DNA of 55,470 nucleotides from Bacteroides sp. (GTDB lineage Bacteria > Bacteroidota > Bacteroidia > Bacteroidales > UBA7960): positions 1-55,470 of the forward strand of contig JAZBOS010000158.1 of the NCBI GenBank assembly GCA_036351255.1, in the 5' to 3' direction. The position numbers and the translations under genes are program-made. The notes below the pieces were generated by a model that saw only the letters and a list, made by a program, of their open reading frames with translations, was not told the DNA's origin and made no database searches. Below are positions 8,775 through 16,583 of this stretch, one piece after another. Position 1 is the first letter of the stretch. The number at the start of each line of letters is the position of its first letter.

Positions 8775-9188
8775 ATGGAATCAGTCATACTTCAGATAGC
8801 CGCCCGCCACATGCGTCCATTGCTGGTGATTCTCTCACTGGTAGTGCTTTACCGTGGGCACAATGAACCCGGTGGAGGTTTTATCGGGGGATTGATGCTG
8901 GGCGCAGCATTTATTCTCTATGCCATGGGGTTTGGGGTGCAGGAAACCCAGAAAAGGATCCGTATAAGCCCGGTAGCATTGACAGGTATTGGGTTATTGC
9001 TTGCCCTGGTTTCAGGCTTGCCTGCCCTGATAGAGGGGCACCTGTTTATGACCGGAGAGTGGGCCACATTTTTTTCAGGCTCCACTTTTGAGCTGAAACT
9101 GGGAACCCCTTTGTTGTTTGACCTTGGCGTTTATTTTACCGTTGCCGGCATGCTTACGCTGGTTATGTTTTCAATCATGGAGGAATAA
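8775..9188 (+). CDS. mrpB: Na+/H+ antiporter subunit B
   Basis: 137-residue inner-membrane protein with four predicted helices. The N-terminal half carries the MnhB signature YRGHNEPGGGFIGGLMLGAAF. It is an accessory subunit of the Mrp complex, needed for assembly and ion transport in studied systems. It follows mrpA by 1 nt and precedes mrpC by 2 nt, so translation is probably coupled. Length is typical. Confidence 0.95.
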   Translation: MESVILQIAARHMRPLLVILSLVVLYRGHNEPGGGFIGGLMLGAAFILYAMGFGVQETQKRIRISPVALTGIGLLLALVSGLPALIEGHLFMTGEWATFFSGSTFELKLGTPLLFDLGVYFTVAGMLTLVMFSIMEE

Positions 9189-9190
9189 AG

Positions 9191-9532
9191 ATGCTATTTT
9201 TGTTTGCCATACTGATCGGGGTATTATACGGAGCAGCAATTTACCTGCTGTTGCGAAGAAATATTTTTAAACTGGTGCTTGGGCTTATTTTCCTGGGACA
9301 CGCCACAAACCTCCTGTTGTTTGTTGCAGGCGGTCTGACACGTGGGTTTCCATCCTTTTTGCGGGATTTGCCGGGAGAAGTGGAAAATATGGCTGACCCC
9401 CTGCCACAGGCACTGATTTTAACTGCGATTGTTATCAGCCTTGGTGTTACCGCTTTTGCCCTGGTACTGGTTTATCGCTTTTACAGTGTAACCAAAACAG
9501 TGGATCTTGACGAACTCTCAGAAAACGAATAA
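9191..9532 (+). CDS. mrpC: Na+/H+ antiporter subunit C
   Basis: 113 residues, three transmembrane helices, homologous to NuoK of complex I. The NuoK-like signature is seen in GLIFLGHATNLLLFVAGG and in the third helix around DPLPQALILTAIVISLG, where the conserved DPLPQALILTAIVI motif of MrpC is intact. Starts with ATG 2 nt after mrpB and ends 3 nt before mrpD. Confidence 0.96.
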   Translation: MLFLFAILIGVLYGAAIYLLLRRNIFKLVLGLIFLGHATNLLLFVAGGLTRGFPSFLRDLPGEVENMADPLPQALILTAIVISLGVTAFALVLVYRFYSVTKTVDLDELSENE

Positions 9533-9535
9533 CCT

Positions 9536-11008
9536 ATGATACTGGTTTTACCCATCATCCTCCCGCTGTTTTTCATGGTGGTGCTGATCTTCACCCGGCG
9601 GTGGCTTGCTTTTCAGCAGCATTTCAGCCTTTTGGCCTCAGTTATCCTCATTTTGGTATCCGTTATCTTGCTTATTGACGTCGAGCAAAACGGAATCGCA
9701 ACGCTGCAGGTGGGTTCCTGGATTGCGCCTTACGGGATTACCCTGGTGGTCGATCTGCTTTCGGCCATCATGCTAATTACCGTTTCTTTTATTGCCATTG
9801 TTATCATGATCTATTCGCCCGGGTTTATTGACAAGGGCCGACAAAGTGCAGGTTATTACCCGATTTCCTTTGGATTGCTCATGGGGGTCAATGGCGCATT
9901 CATCACCGGGGATATCTTTAACCTATATGTGTGGTATGAGGTGATGCTCACCTCCAGTTTTGTGTTGATTGCCCTCGGGGGATCCGCTGAGCAGCTTAGG
10001 GGCAGCATTAAGTATGTGACCATCAACTTTATTGCCTCCGTCTTTTTCGTGGCAGCGATAGGCATCCTTTACGGCCTGACCGGGACACTCAACATGGCTG
10101 ACCTGGCATTCAAGCTGAGGACCATGGGTGACATCCCTTATCTGGATGGTGCTTTAATGCTGTTTTTCATAGCATTTAGTGTGAAGTCCGCCCTTTTCCC
10201 CTTCTTTTTCTGGTTACCGGCTTCCTACCACACGCCACCCATACCGATTACAGCCTTGTTTGCCGGAACACTCACCAAGGTTGGTATTTATACCATGTTT
10301 CGCTTTTACAGCCTTTTTATTGTGGATAACACGCTGTTCTGGAAAACCTTTATCCTTGTAATCGCAGGCCTTACCATGACCATAGGGGTATTGATGGCTG
10401 CATCACAATTCGACATCCGGAAAATTCTTTCATTCCACATCATCAGCCAGGTTGGCTATATGGTGATGGGCCTTGGTCTTTTTACCGTTGGAGGGATCGC
10501 CGGAGCCATCTACTTTATGGTCCACAATATGCTTTCAAAGACCAACACCTTTTTGGCAGGCGGACTGGTCTACCAGCGTTCCGGGAGTTATGACCTGAAA
10601 CATTTGGGAGGCCTTTACAAGGCAAGTCCATTGCTTGCCCTGCTGTTTTTTATTCCAGCCATGTCCCTGGCCGGAATCCCTCCCCTTCCCGGCTTTTTTG
10701 GGAAATTTTTCCTGATCAAAGGGGGATTTGAAGCCGGTGATTATTTTATTACAGGCGTTGCCATCCTCGTTGGCCTGTTTACCCTTTTCTCAATGGTGAA
10801 AATTTGGAATGAGGCCTACTGGAAGAAAGAACCTGAAGAGGTCAAAAAAGGGAAGGTTAGCCGGAGAGCCATTGCCGCTACCACTATGATGGCCATTGCG
10901 GTCGTTTTGCTGGGTTTATTTGCGGGACCTGTTTCTGAAATTACAGTAGAAGCGGCCCGGCAGGTGGTGTTTCCCGATTTATACATTAATGCTGTATTAG
11001 GAAAATAA
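9536..11008 (+). CDS. mrpD: Na+/H+ antiporter subunit D
   Basis: 490-residue inner-membrane subunit with about 14 helices, homologous to NuoM/NuoN and to the N-terminal part of MrpA. Visible motifs: NLYVWYEVMLTSSFVLIALG (conserved Glu of helix 5), SALFPFFFWLPASYHTPP (conserved Lys precedes it), and GTLTKVGIYTMFRF. It forms one of the two proton-conducting channels of the complex. Start ATG is 3 nt after mrpC. Length and motifs are normal. Confidence 0.96.
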   Translation: MILVLPIILPLFFMVVLIFTRRWLAFQQHFSLLASVILILVSVILLIDVEQNGIATLQVGSWIAPYGITLVVDLLSAIMLITVSFIAIVIMIYSPGFIDKGRQSAGYYPISFGLLMGVNGAFITGDIFNLYVWYEVMLTSSFVLIALGGSAEQLRGSIKYVTINFIASVFFVAAIGILYGLTGTLNMADLAFKLRTMGDIPYLDGALMLFFIAFSVKSALFPFFFWLPASYHTPPIPITALFAGTLTKVGIYTMFRFYSLFIVDNTLFWKTFILVIAGLTMTIGVLMAASQFDIRKILSFHIISQVGYMVMGLGLFTVGGIAGAIYFMVHNMLSKTNTFLAGGLVYQRSGSYDLKHLGGLYKASPLLALLFFIPAMSLAGIPPLPGFFGKFFLIKGGFEAGDYFITGVAILVGLFTLFSMVKIWNEAYWKKEPEEVKKGKVSRRAIAATTMMAIAVVLLGLFAGPVSEITVEAARQVVFPDLYINAVLGK

Positions 11009-11019
11009 AAGGGATAGTT

Positions 11020-11367
11020 ATGAGAAGCATTTTGAATTTCTTTTTACGTTTGGGAAGAATCCTGGTCTTTTTGGTTTACTACCTGAAGGAACTGGTGATA
11101 TCCAGTCTTTTTGTGGCATGGGATATCATCACCCCAAAAGACTACATGAAACCCGGCATTGTGGAAGTTCCCGTCGACCTGAAGTCGGAAACCGCCATCA
11201 TCTCCCTGGCTAACCTGATCTCCATGACCCCTGGAAGCCTCACCCTGGATATGACCCCCGATAAAAAAAAGATATACATACACGTTATGTACCTTTACGA
11301 TAAGGAGGAATTTATTCGTAAGACCAAACAGCAGCTTGAGAGACGCATTCAAAAAATCTTTGAATAA
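11020..11367 (+). CDS. mrpE: Na+/H+ antiporter subunit E, short form
   Basis: 115-residue subunit E of the Mrp complex. The segment PGIVEVPVDLKSETAIISLA and the following LISMTPGSLTLDM are family signatures, and the soluble tail with YIHVMYLYD is present. The best-known MrpE proteins are near 158 residues and start with two extra hydrophobic helices; here only one hydrophobic stretch (about 10-35) precedes the conserved part. The upstream gap of 11 nt leaves no room for a longer start, so this is a naturally short form rather than a mis-called start. Its place between D and F supports the call. Confidence 0.92.
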   Translation: MRSILNFFLRLGRILVFLVYYLKELVISSLFVAWDIITPKDYMKPGIVEVPVDLKSETAIISLANLISMTPGSLTLDMTPDKKKIYIHVMYLYDKEEFIRKTKQQLERRIQKIFE

Positions 11368-11379
11368 AACCTACATCTT

Positions 11380-11664
11380 ATGAGCCTGGAAGGACATCCC
11401 ATTTTAATGTTTGCGGTAAATCTGAGTTTTGCCAGCCTGACGATATCTCTTTTTGCCGGACTCTATCGCCTGCTGACCGGCCCCACCCTGCCCGACCGGA
11501 TGGTAGTAATGGATTTAATCGCCTCCCTTGTGATCGGTTTAATTCTTACCTACATTATGCTTACCGGGCAAACGGTATACCTGAATGTTGCGGTTGTCAT
11601 AGCCCTGCTGGTCTTTATGGGGAACATTGCTTTTGCAAAATATCTGAAAAGGAGGATTGAATAA
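11380..11664 (+). CDS. mrpF: Na+/H+ antiporter subunit F
   Basis: 94 residues, three helices, MnhF/PhaF family. The signature RLLTGPTLPDRMVVMDLIAS is intact and contains the conserved Pro and Asp of the family. Its stop TAA overlaps the mrpG start by 1 nt (TAATG), and GGAGG near the 3' end can serve as ribosome-binding site for mrpG, so F and G are translationally coupled. Confidence 0.95.
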   Translation: MSLEGHPILMFAVNLSFASLTISLFAGLYRLLTGPTLPDRMVVMDLIASLVIGLILTYIMLTGQTVYLNVAVVIALLVFMGNIAFAKYLKRRIE

Positions 11665-12020
11665 TGATGGAATGGATCGTTTCGCTGTTGCTGATCGCCG
11701 GATCATTGTTTATGCTCATCGCTGCCATTGGGGTTGTTAAGCTCCAGGATGTTTATATGCGTATGCACGCCATTACCAAAGCAGCTTCCCTTGGTGCCAT
11801 CCTGATGTTGCTGGCTGTTGTGTTATGGCATCCCCAATGGATCGTAGCCATCGAGTCCTTAATGGTGGTGATCTTTGTGATCTTTACCGCACCCATTGGC
11901 ACGCATATGATTGGACGAGTTGCCCACCGCATGGGAGTCCCAAAAGCCGAAGGATATGTGATGGATGAACTTCAGGATGAGCTGGACAAACAGGAAAAAG
12001 AAGGAAAAACTGAACTTTAG
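11664..12020 (+). CDS. mrpG: Na+/H+ antiporter subunit G
   Basis: 118-residue last subunit of the Mrp complex with three helices. The MnhG motif VKLQDVYMRMHAITKAASLG is clear, and the third helix is followed by APIGTHMIGRVAHR. A charged C-terminal tail of about 25 residues ends the protein. It closes the operon and converges with the GNAT gene only 6 nt away; no terminator hairpin is visible between them. Confidence 0.95.
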   Translation: MMEWIVSLLLIAGSLFMLIAAIGVVKLQDVYMRMHAITKAASLGAILMLLAVVLWHPQWIVAIESLMVVIFVIFTAPIGTHMIGRVAHRMGVPKAEGYVMDELQDELDKQEKEGKTEL

Positions 12021-12026
12021 GACGCT

Positions 12027-12734
12027 TTAAGTAATCTTTAGCCAGGAAACCTGCCTGTCGAAGGAAAAACCAAGTTTCTTGATTAAGTTGATTGACTGGA
12101 TATTATGGGGCTCAATGTTAACAAAGATCGGAAGGCTCCTTTCTCTTTTCTTTAGAATCAAGGCTCTCAAGATACTCTCTCCGAGGCCTTTTCCCTGCCA
12201 TGCGGGCAACACATTCAGAAAGCCAAGGCTTGCATCATCATGGGTAAGTCCCCATCCCACCAATTCTTGATCCTGCCATATTCCAATTGAGATATCTTTT
12301 TCGAGCCGGTCACGGATATAGCCTTCCGAAGTAAAGTCCTTATAGGCCGATCGCTCAAAAATATATTTGGCCATCGAGGGGTCAAGTTTTCGGAATTCCT
12401 GAAGCGGTGGCTCAATGTGCTTGTCTTCCAGTAGATAATATCGGTGCGTAGTTAGCTTCCAGTCAATGCGGTGCATTTGTGTAATGGCGGGAAGCATCCA
12501 ATCCTCCACATTTGCAAAATACAAAGTAGCATAATTAAACTGCTCAAGTACACCCAGCAGGCCTTCAGGATTATCACCGCAAAGATATGCCCACTGGTAA
12601 TCGCTTGTTCCGCATAAAAGCAAAAAGTCGCCATCACGGTAAACCTTCTCAAGCGGATAGTTCTGGAAAAAACCTGTCACTGGAAGGCTTTGAAGAGGCA
12701 TGGTTTCAAAAAGGGTAAGCAATTGCTCATCCAT
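12027..12734 (-). CDS. GNAT-family N-acetyltransferase
   Basis: 235 residues. The C-terminal half (about 130-235) is a GNAT fold: FLNVLPAWQGKGLGESILRA carries the acetyl-CoA pyrophosphate-binding Q/R-x-x-G-x-G/A pattern, and PHNIQSINLIKKLGF is the typical motif-B helix. The N-terminal half is less conserved, as in FR47-like members, and may bind the substrate. Start ATG at 12734 is unambiguous. It stands alone between the mrp operon and an aminotransferase 72 nt upstream. The substrate is not predictable; amino acid, peptide or small-molecule acetylation are all possible. Confidence 0.85.
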   Translation of the reverse strand: MDEQLLTLFETMPLQSLPVTGFFQNYPLEKVYRDGDFLLLCGTSDYQWAYLCGDNPEGLLGVLEQFNYATLYFANVEDWMLPAITQMHRIDWKLTTHRYYLLEDKHIEPPLQEFRKLDPSMAKYIFERSAYKDFTSEGYIRDRLEKDISIGIWQDQELVGWGLTHDDASLGFLNVLPAWQGKGLGESILRALILKKRERSLPIFVNIEPHNIQSINLIKKLGFSFDRQVSWLKIT

Positions 12735-12806
12735 GGCTTATCGTTTGGTTTAGGAACGAGAACTCAATGGTTAAAGTTATGCAGAAATCAAGGTAAAACA
12801 AAAAAA

Positions 12807-13985
12807 TTATTTCAGGGCTTTCAGGATAACCTCACATGCCTCATGTATCTGCTTCTCATTGATGGTCAAGGGCGGTGCTATCCTCAGGCAATGCTCTGCA
12901 AAAAGAAACCAGTCGGTCAGCACCCCCATATCAAGGCAACGGTCAATAACCTCCTTGTTTTTCTCAAATGAATCAAATTCAAGTGCAAGCATAAGCCCTT
13001 TTCCATGAATACCCCTGATGGAAGGGTGTTTTAAATTTGCACGAAAAAGCTTTTCTTTTACCTCCACACCTTCCCAAAGCTTATTTTCTGTAATGACTTC
13101 AAGCGTTGCCAAAGCAGCAGCAGCACATACTGCATTACCGCCAAAGGTGGTGATATGACCAAGAACAGGAGAATAGGTAAGGCTCCTCATGATCTCTGAA
13201 GAGGAAATAAACGCTCCAATGGGCATTCCCCCACCCAGACCTTTCGCCAGCAAAAGGATATCGGGAACAATCCCAAAGTATTCAAATGCCCAAAGCTTCC
13301 CAGTCCTGCCCAGACCTGCCTGTATCTCATCAAGAATTAGCAAGGCCCCGGTTTCATGGCAACGTTTCCTCAATGCTTTCATAAAAGCCTCTGAGGGAAC
13401 TACAGCTCCGCCTTCCCCCTGGATGGTCTCGACAATAACGCAAGCAGAGCGATCGGATATTTCTTCCAGCGCCTGAATATGATTATATTTTAGTATCCTG
13501 ACATCAGGAATCAGCGGCCTGAACGACTTTTTCATTCTTTCGTTTCCCATCACGCTGAGGGAACCCTGTGTACTCCCATGGTAAGCATTACTGAAACTTA
13601 TTACTTCAGTCCGCCCGGTGTAACGTTTGGCCAGTTTCAGGGCGCCCTCAACCGCTTCGCTTCCAGAGTTCACAAGAAAAACATTGTCCAGGTTTTCAGG
13701 AAGGTGCCTGACCAATAATTCCGCCAGTTTTACCTGGGGCGACTGCACAAACTCCCCATAAACCATCAAATGCATATAATGGTCAACCTGCTCCTTAATG
13801 GCCTGAACAACCCTGGGATGCCTGTGGCCGATGCTGCTTACAGAAATTCCACTGATCAGGTCAAGATATGATTTCCCTTCCGGCCCGTACATATAGACTC
13901 CTTCAGCACGCTCAATTTCAATTCCCAAAGGGAATGAGGAGGTTTGACCTAAAAAACGATAAAACAACTCCCTGTTATTCATCAT
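12807..13985 (-). CDS. Class III PLP-dependent aminotransferase
   Basis: 392-residue cytosolic enzyme of the acetylornithine/ornithine aminotransferase superfamily. NSGSEAVEGALKLAKRYTGR binds the cofactor phosphate, LILDEIQAGLGRTGKLWAFE holds the PLP-ring Asp219, and LLLAKGLGGGMPIGA gives the Schiff-base Lys248. The sequence is full length. Two adjacent ATG codons (13985, 13982) are possible starts. It is not next to arginine or lysine genes, so ArgD, RocD or LysJ activity cannot be assigned; Bacteroidota usually carry such an orphan copy. A stem-loop lies in the 68-nt gap to rarA upstream. Confidence 0.88.
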   Translation of the reverse strand: MMNNRELFYRFLGQTSSFPLGIEIERAEGVYMYGPEGKSYLDLISGISVSSIGHRHPRVVQAIKEQVDHYMHLMVYGEFVQSPQVKLAELLVRHLPENLDNVFLVNSGSEAVEGALKLAKRYTGRTEVISFSNAYHGSTQGSLSVMGNERMKKSFRPLIPDVRILKYNHIQALEEISDRSACVIVETIQGEGGAVVPSEAFMKALRKRCHETGALLILDEIQAGLGRTGKLWAFEYFGIVPDILLLAKGLGGGMPIGAFISSSEIMRSLTYSPVLGHITTFGGNAVCAAAALATLEVITENKLWEGVEVKEKLFRANLKHPSIRGIHGKGLMLALEFDSFEKNKEVIDRCLDMGVLTDWFLFAEHCLRIAPPLTINEKQIHEACEVILKALK

Positions 13986-14024
13986 AATTAAAGACTATTT
14001 TTAAGCGAGGCGAAGATCATTCAT

Positions 14025-14048
14025 AAAGGGAAAAGGCCCATTCCCTTT
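14025..14048 (-). terminator. Stem-loop between rarA and the aminotransferase gene
   Basis: AAAGGGAA pairs perfectly with TTCCCTTT around an 8-nt loop, just after the rarA stop on the minus strand. There is no following T-run, so it is a weak terminator candidate or a processing/stability element. Confidence 0.35.
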
Positions 14049-14053
14049 TGCTT

Positions 14054-15325
14054 CTAATACCCATATTTCTTTTTCCAAAGGGCCCTTAACCTTGAACGCA
14101 TCTCATTCTCCCTCGGATTATTGCCTGGGTCATAAAACTTGGTGCCCTTGATTTTATCAGGCAGGAATTCCATATCGGCAAAATTCTGTTCAAAATCATG
14201 GGCATATTGATATCCCTGCCCATACCCTATTTCTTTCATTAGCTTCGTTGGCGTGTTTCTTAAAGCAATAGGCACTGGGAGGTCTCCAACCTTTCTTACC
14301 ATTTCCTGGGCTTTCCCAATGGCCAAATAGGCTGCATTGCTTTTTGCCGATGAAGCCAGGTAAGTAGCTGTTTGCGAAAGGATGATCCTGCTTTCCGGCA
14401 TTCCGATCATAGTGACTGCCTGAAAACAACTGGTGGCCAGCAGAAGGGCATTGGGGTTGGCGTTTCCAATATCTTCCGAAGCCAGAATGATCATCCTACG
14501 TGCAATGAATTTGGGGTCTTCTCCCCCTTCAATCATACGAGCCAGGTAATAAACCGCCGCGTTGGGATCACTCCCCCTGATCGATTTAATGAAGGCTGAG
14601 ATAACGTCGTAATGCATTTCTCCTCCCTTGTCGTAAATAGCTAAATTCTGCTGAATCACCGACAGGACAGAATTGTTGGTAATCCTGACCTGATCCCCAC
14701 CTTCTGAACCTACCGTTAACTCCAGCGCATTAAGCAATTTGCGGGCATCCCCTCCCGAAATCCGTAAAATAGCTTCCGTCTCCTCCAATTGGATCTTTTT
14801 TCCCGATTCTTGTTCCAGAAACTGCCTTCCCTTTTCCAGCAACTGAAGCAGATCCGTTTTCTCAAGGTCTTTCAGGATATAAACCTGGCACCGTGACAGA
14901 AGGGGCGAAATCACTTCAAAAGAGGGATTTTCGGTAGTTGCGCCAATCAGGACAATAATACCTTTCTCCACTGCACCCAGTAAGCTGTCCTGCTGTGACT
15001 TGCTAAAACGGTGTATTTCATCAATAAACAGAATAGAATTGCCCCCTGATTGCCTTGCATTTTCAATCACTGCACGTACATCCTTTACTCCGGAATTGAT
15101 GGCGCTAAGGGTAAAAAAAGGTCGGGAAAGGTGCTTAGATATGAGGGAAGCCAGGGTAGTCTTGCCAACCCCCGGTGGGCCCCATAGGATCATAGAAGGG
15201 ATGTTGCCTGAATCAATGGTTTTTCTGAGCACAGCCCCTTCACCCACCAAATGCTTTTGACCAAGGTAATCATCAAGACTTGCCGGTCGCAACTTCTCAG
15301 CAAGAGGGATATTTGTAAACATCAT
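14054..15325 (-). CDS. rarA: Replication-associated recombination protein A
   Basis: 423-residue AAA+ ATPase of the RarA/MgsA (Mgs1/WRNIP1) family, acting at stalled replication forks. Walker A WGPPGVGKTT lies at about residues 48-57 and Walker B LFIDEIHRF at about 99-107; sensor 1 is IGATTENPSFEV, and the C-terminal tetramerisation and MgsA domains end in RLRALWKKKYGY. Length is normal. It starts ATGATG; the first ATG overlaps the stop of the Ste24-type protease gene by 4 nt, so the two are translationally coupled although functionally unrelated. Confidence 0.95.
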   Translation of the reverse strand: MMFTNIPLAEKLRPASLDDYLGQKHLVGEGAVLRKTIDSGNIPSMILWGPPGVGKTTLASLISKHLSRPFFTLSAINSGVKDVRAVIENARQSGGNSILFIDEIHRFSKSQQDSLLGAVEKGIIVLIGATTENPSFEVISPLLSRCQVYILKDLEKTDLLQLLEKGRQFLEQESGKKIQLEETEAILRISGGDARKLLNALELTVGSEGGDQVRITNNSVLSVIQQNLAIYDKGGEMHYDVISAFIKSIRGSDPNAAVYYLARMIEGGEDPKFIARRMIILASEDIGNANPNALLLATSCFQAVTMIGMPESRIILSQTATYLASSAKSNAAYLAIGKAQEMVRKVGDLPVPIALRNTPTKLMKEIGYGQGYQYAHDFEQNFADMEFLPDKIKGTKFYDPGNNPRENEMRSRLRALWKKKYGY

Positions 15326-16563
15326 AAGGTCTCAAATTTTTTCAGGTGCTCCAGCCTTTCCAACAAAGGCGGGTGTGAATAATGAAAGAAAACATAAGCC
15401 GGATGAGGGCGAAGGTTGCTCAGGTTATTCACTGAAAGTTTCTTTAGGGCTTCCTGAAGAGGCTCCGATGCATAATTCCTTGCAGCAAAAGCATCGGCCT
15501 CAAACTCATATTTACGGCTATAATGGTTACTGAACATCCCAAGAAAAAGGCTTACCGGGGTATACAACAAACCAAAAGCCAGGATCCCCAAATGAAAACT
15601 GGCCTCATCTCCGCCAAGGGCAAAGGAAAGTTCGGGCCGGTTAATAAAAAAGCCCAAAAGAAAAAGCATAACACCCGAGGAAATAACAGAGAGCACCATC
15701 CCTTTTAACGTGTGTTTCTTTTTATAATGCCCCACCTCGTGTGCCAAAACGGCCACCAGCTCTTCAATGCTATGGTCATTTATCAGCGTATCGAAAAGCA
15801 CAATCCGTTTTCGGGAGCCTAACCCACTGAAATAAGCATTGGCCTTTGAGCTCCGTTTTGAACCATCAATAACAAAAATGTCATCCAACTTAAAATCCAC
15901 CTTTGTTGCAAAAGCTTCAATGGCATCCCTTAGCTCCCCCTCCTCAAGTGGCGTCTGCTTATTGAAAAGGGGAACAATAAGGGAACTGTAAAACATCATC
16001 ATAAAGACCGAAAAGGCGGTTAAAAATAGCCATGCATAAAACCAAAACAGTGATCCTGCAACCTGATAAAACCAAACAAAAATGGCTATCAGTGCACCTC
16101 CGATAATAAAGGCGAGCAAATACCCCTTAAATTTATCCAGGATATAGGTACCAGGGGTGGTTTTGTTGAAGCCAAATCGCTCTTCAATTACAAACGTATC
16201 ATAAATGTCAAAAGGAGTTGAAATCAGATCTGATACCAAAGCAATAATGGCAAAAAAGATCATGGCCATCAAAATAGGGTTTTCGGTCCACTGCCTTACC
16301 GTTTGATCAAGCCAGCCAAAACCACCTGCAAGCAGAACCCCAAACAAAAGTATTAATGAAAATGTGCTGGTTAAAATACCAAACCGCATATTTACCCTCG
16401 CATAGTCCTGAGATTTACGATATTTTTCCTCATCATAAATACCTTTTAAGGTTTCAGGCAGGACATTACTCCATCTTGAGGCATTCAGGTAATCAAGGAT
16501 TCTTTCCAGTGAAAAGTCAAGTAGCAGAATTACCAGAATAATGATTAACAGTGTATTACCCAT
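15322..16563 (-). CDS. M48 family metallopeptidase, Ste24p/CAAX protease type
   Basis: 413-residue integral-membrane zinc protease. About seven hydrophobic helices surround the zinc motif HEVGH (residues 275-279), with the third ligand Glu in YEFEADAFAARN further on. GSKRSSKANAYFSGLGSRKR is also typical of Ste24p. In eukaryotes these process prenylated CAAX proteins; bacterial members probably handle membrane-protein quality control. It lies 20 nt after the VWA-like gene and overlaps rarA by 4 nt, so the three probably form an operon. Strong family assignment, unknown substrate. Confidence 0.92.
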   Translation of the reverse strand: MGNTLLIIILVILLLDFSLERILDYLNASRWSNVLPETLKGIYDEEKYRKSQDYARVNMRFGILTSTFSLILLFGVLLAGGFGWLDQTVRQWTENPILMAMIFFAIIALVSDLISTPFDIYDTFVIEERFGFNKTTPGTYILDKFKGYLLAFIIGGALIAIFVWFYQVAGSLFWFYAWLFLTAFSVFMMMFYSSLIVPLFNKQTPLEEGELRDAIEAFATKVDFKLDDIFVIDGSKRSSKANAYFSGLGSRKRIVLFDTLINDHSIEELVAVLAHEVGHYKKKHTLKGMVLSVISSGVMLFLLGFFINRPELSFALGGDEASFHLGILAFGLLYTPVSLFLGMFSNHYSRKYEFEADAFAARNYASEPLQEALKKLSVNNLSNLRPHPAYVFFHYSHPPLLERLEHLKKFETL

Positions 16564-16583
16564 AAAAAAGGTTTAAAAATTCT

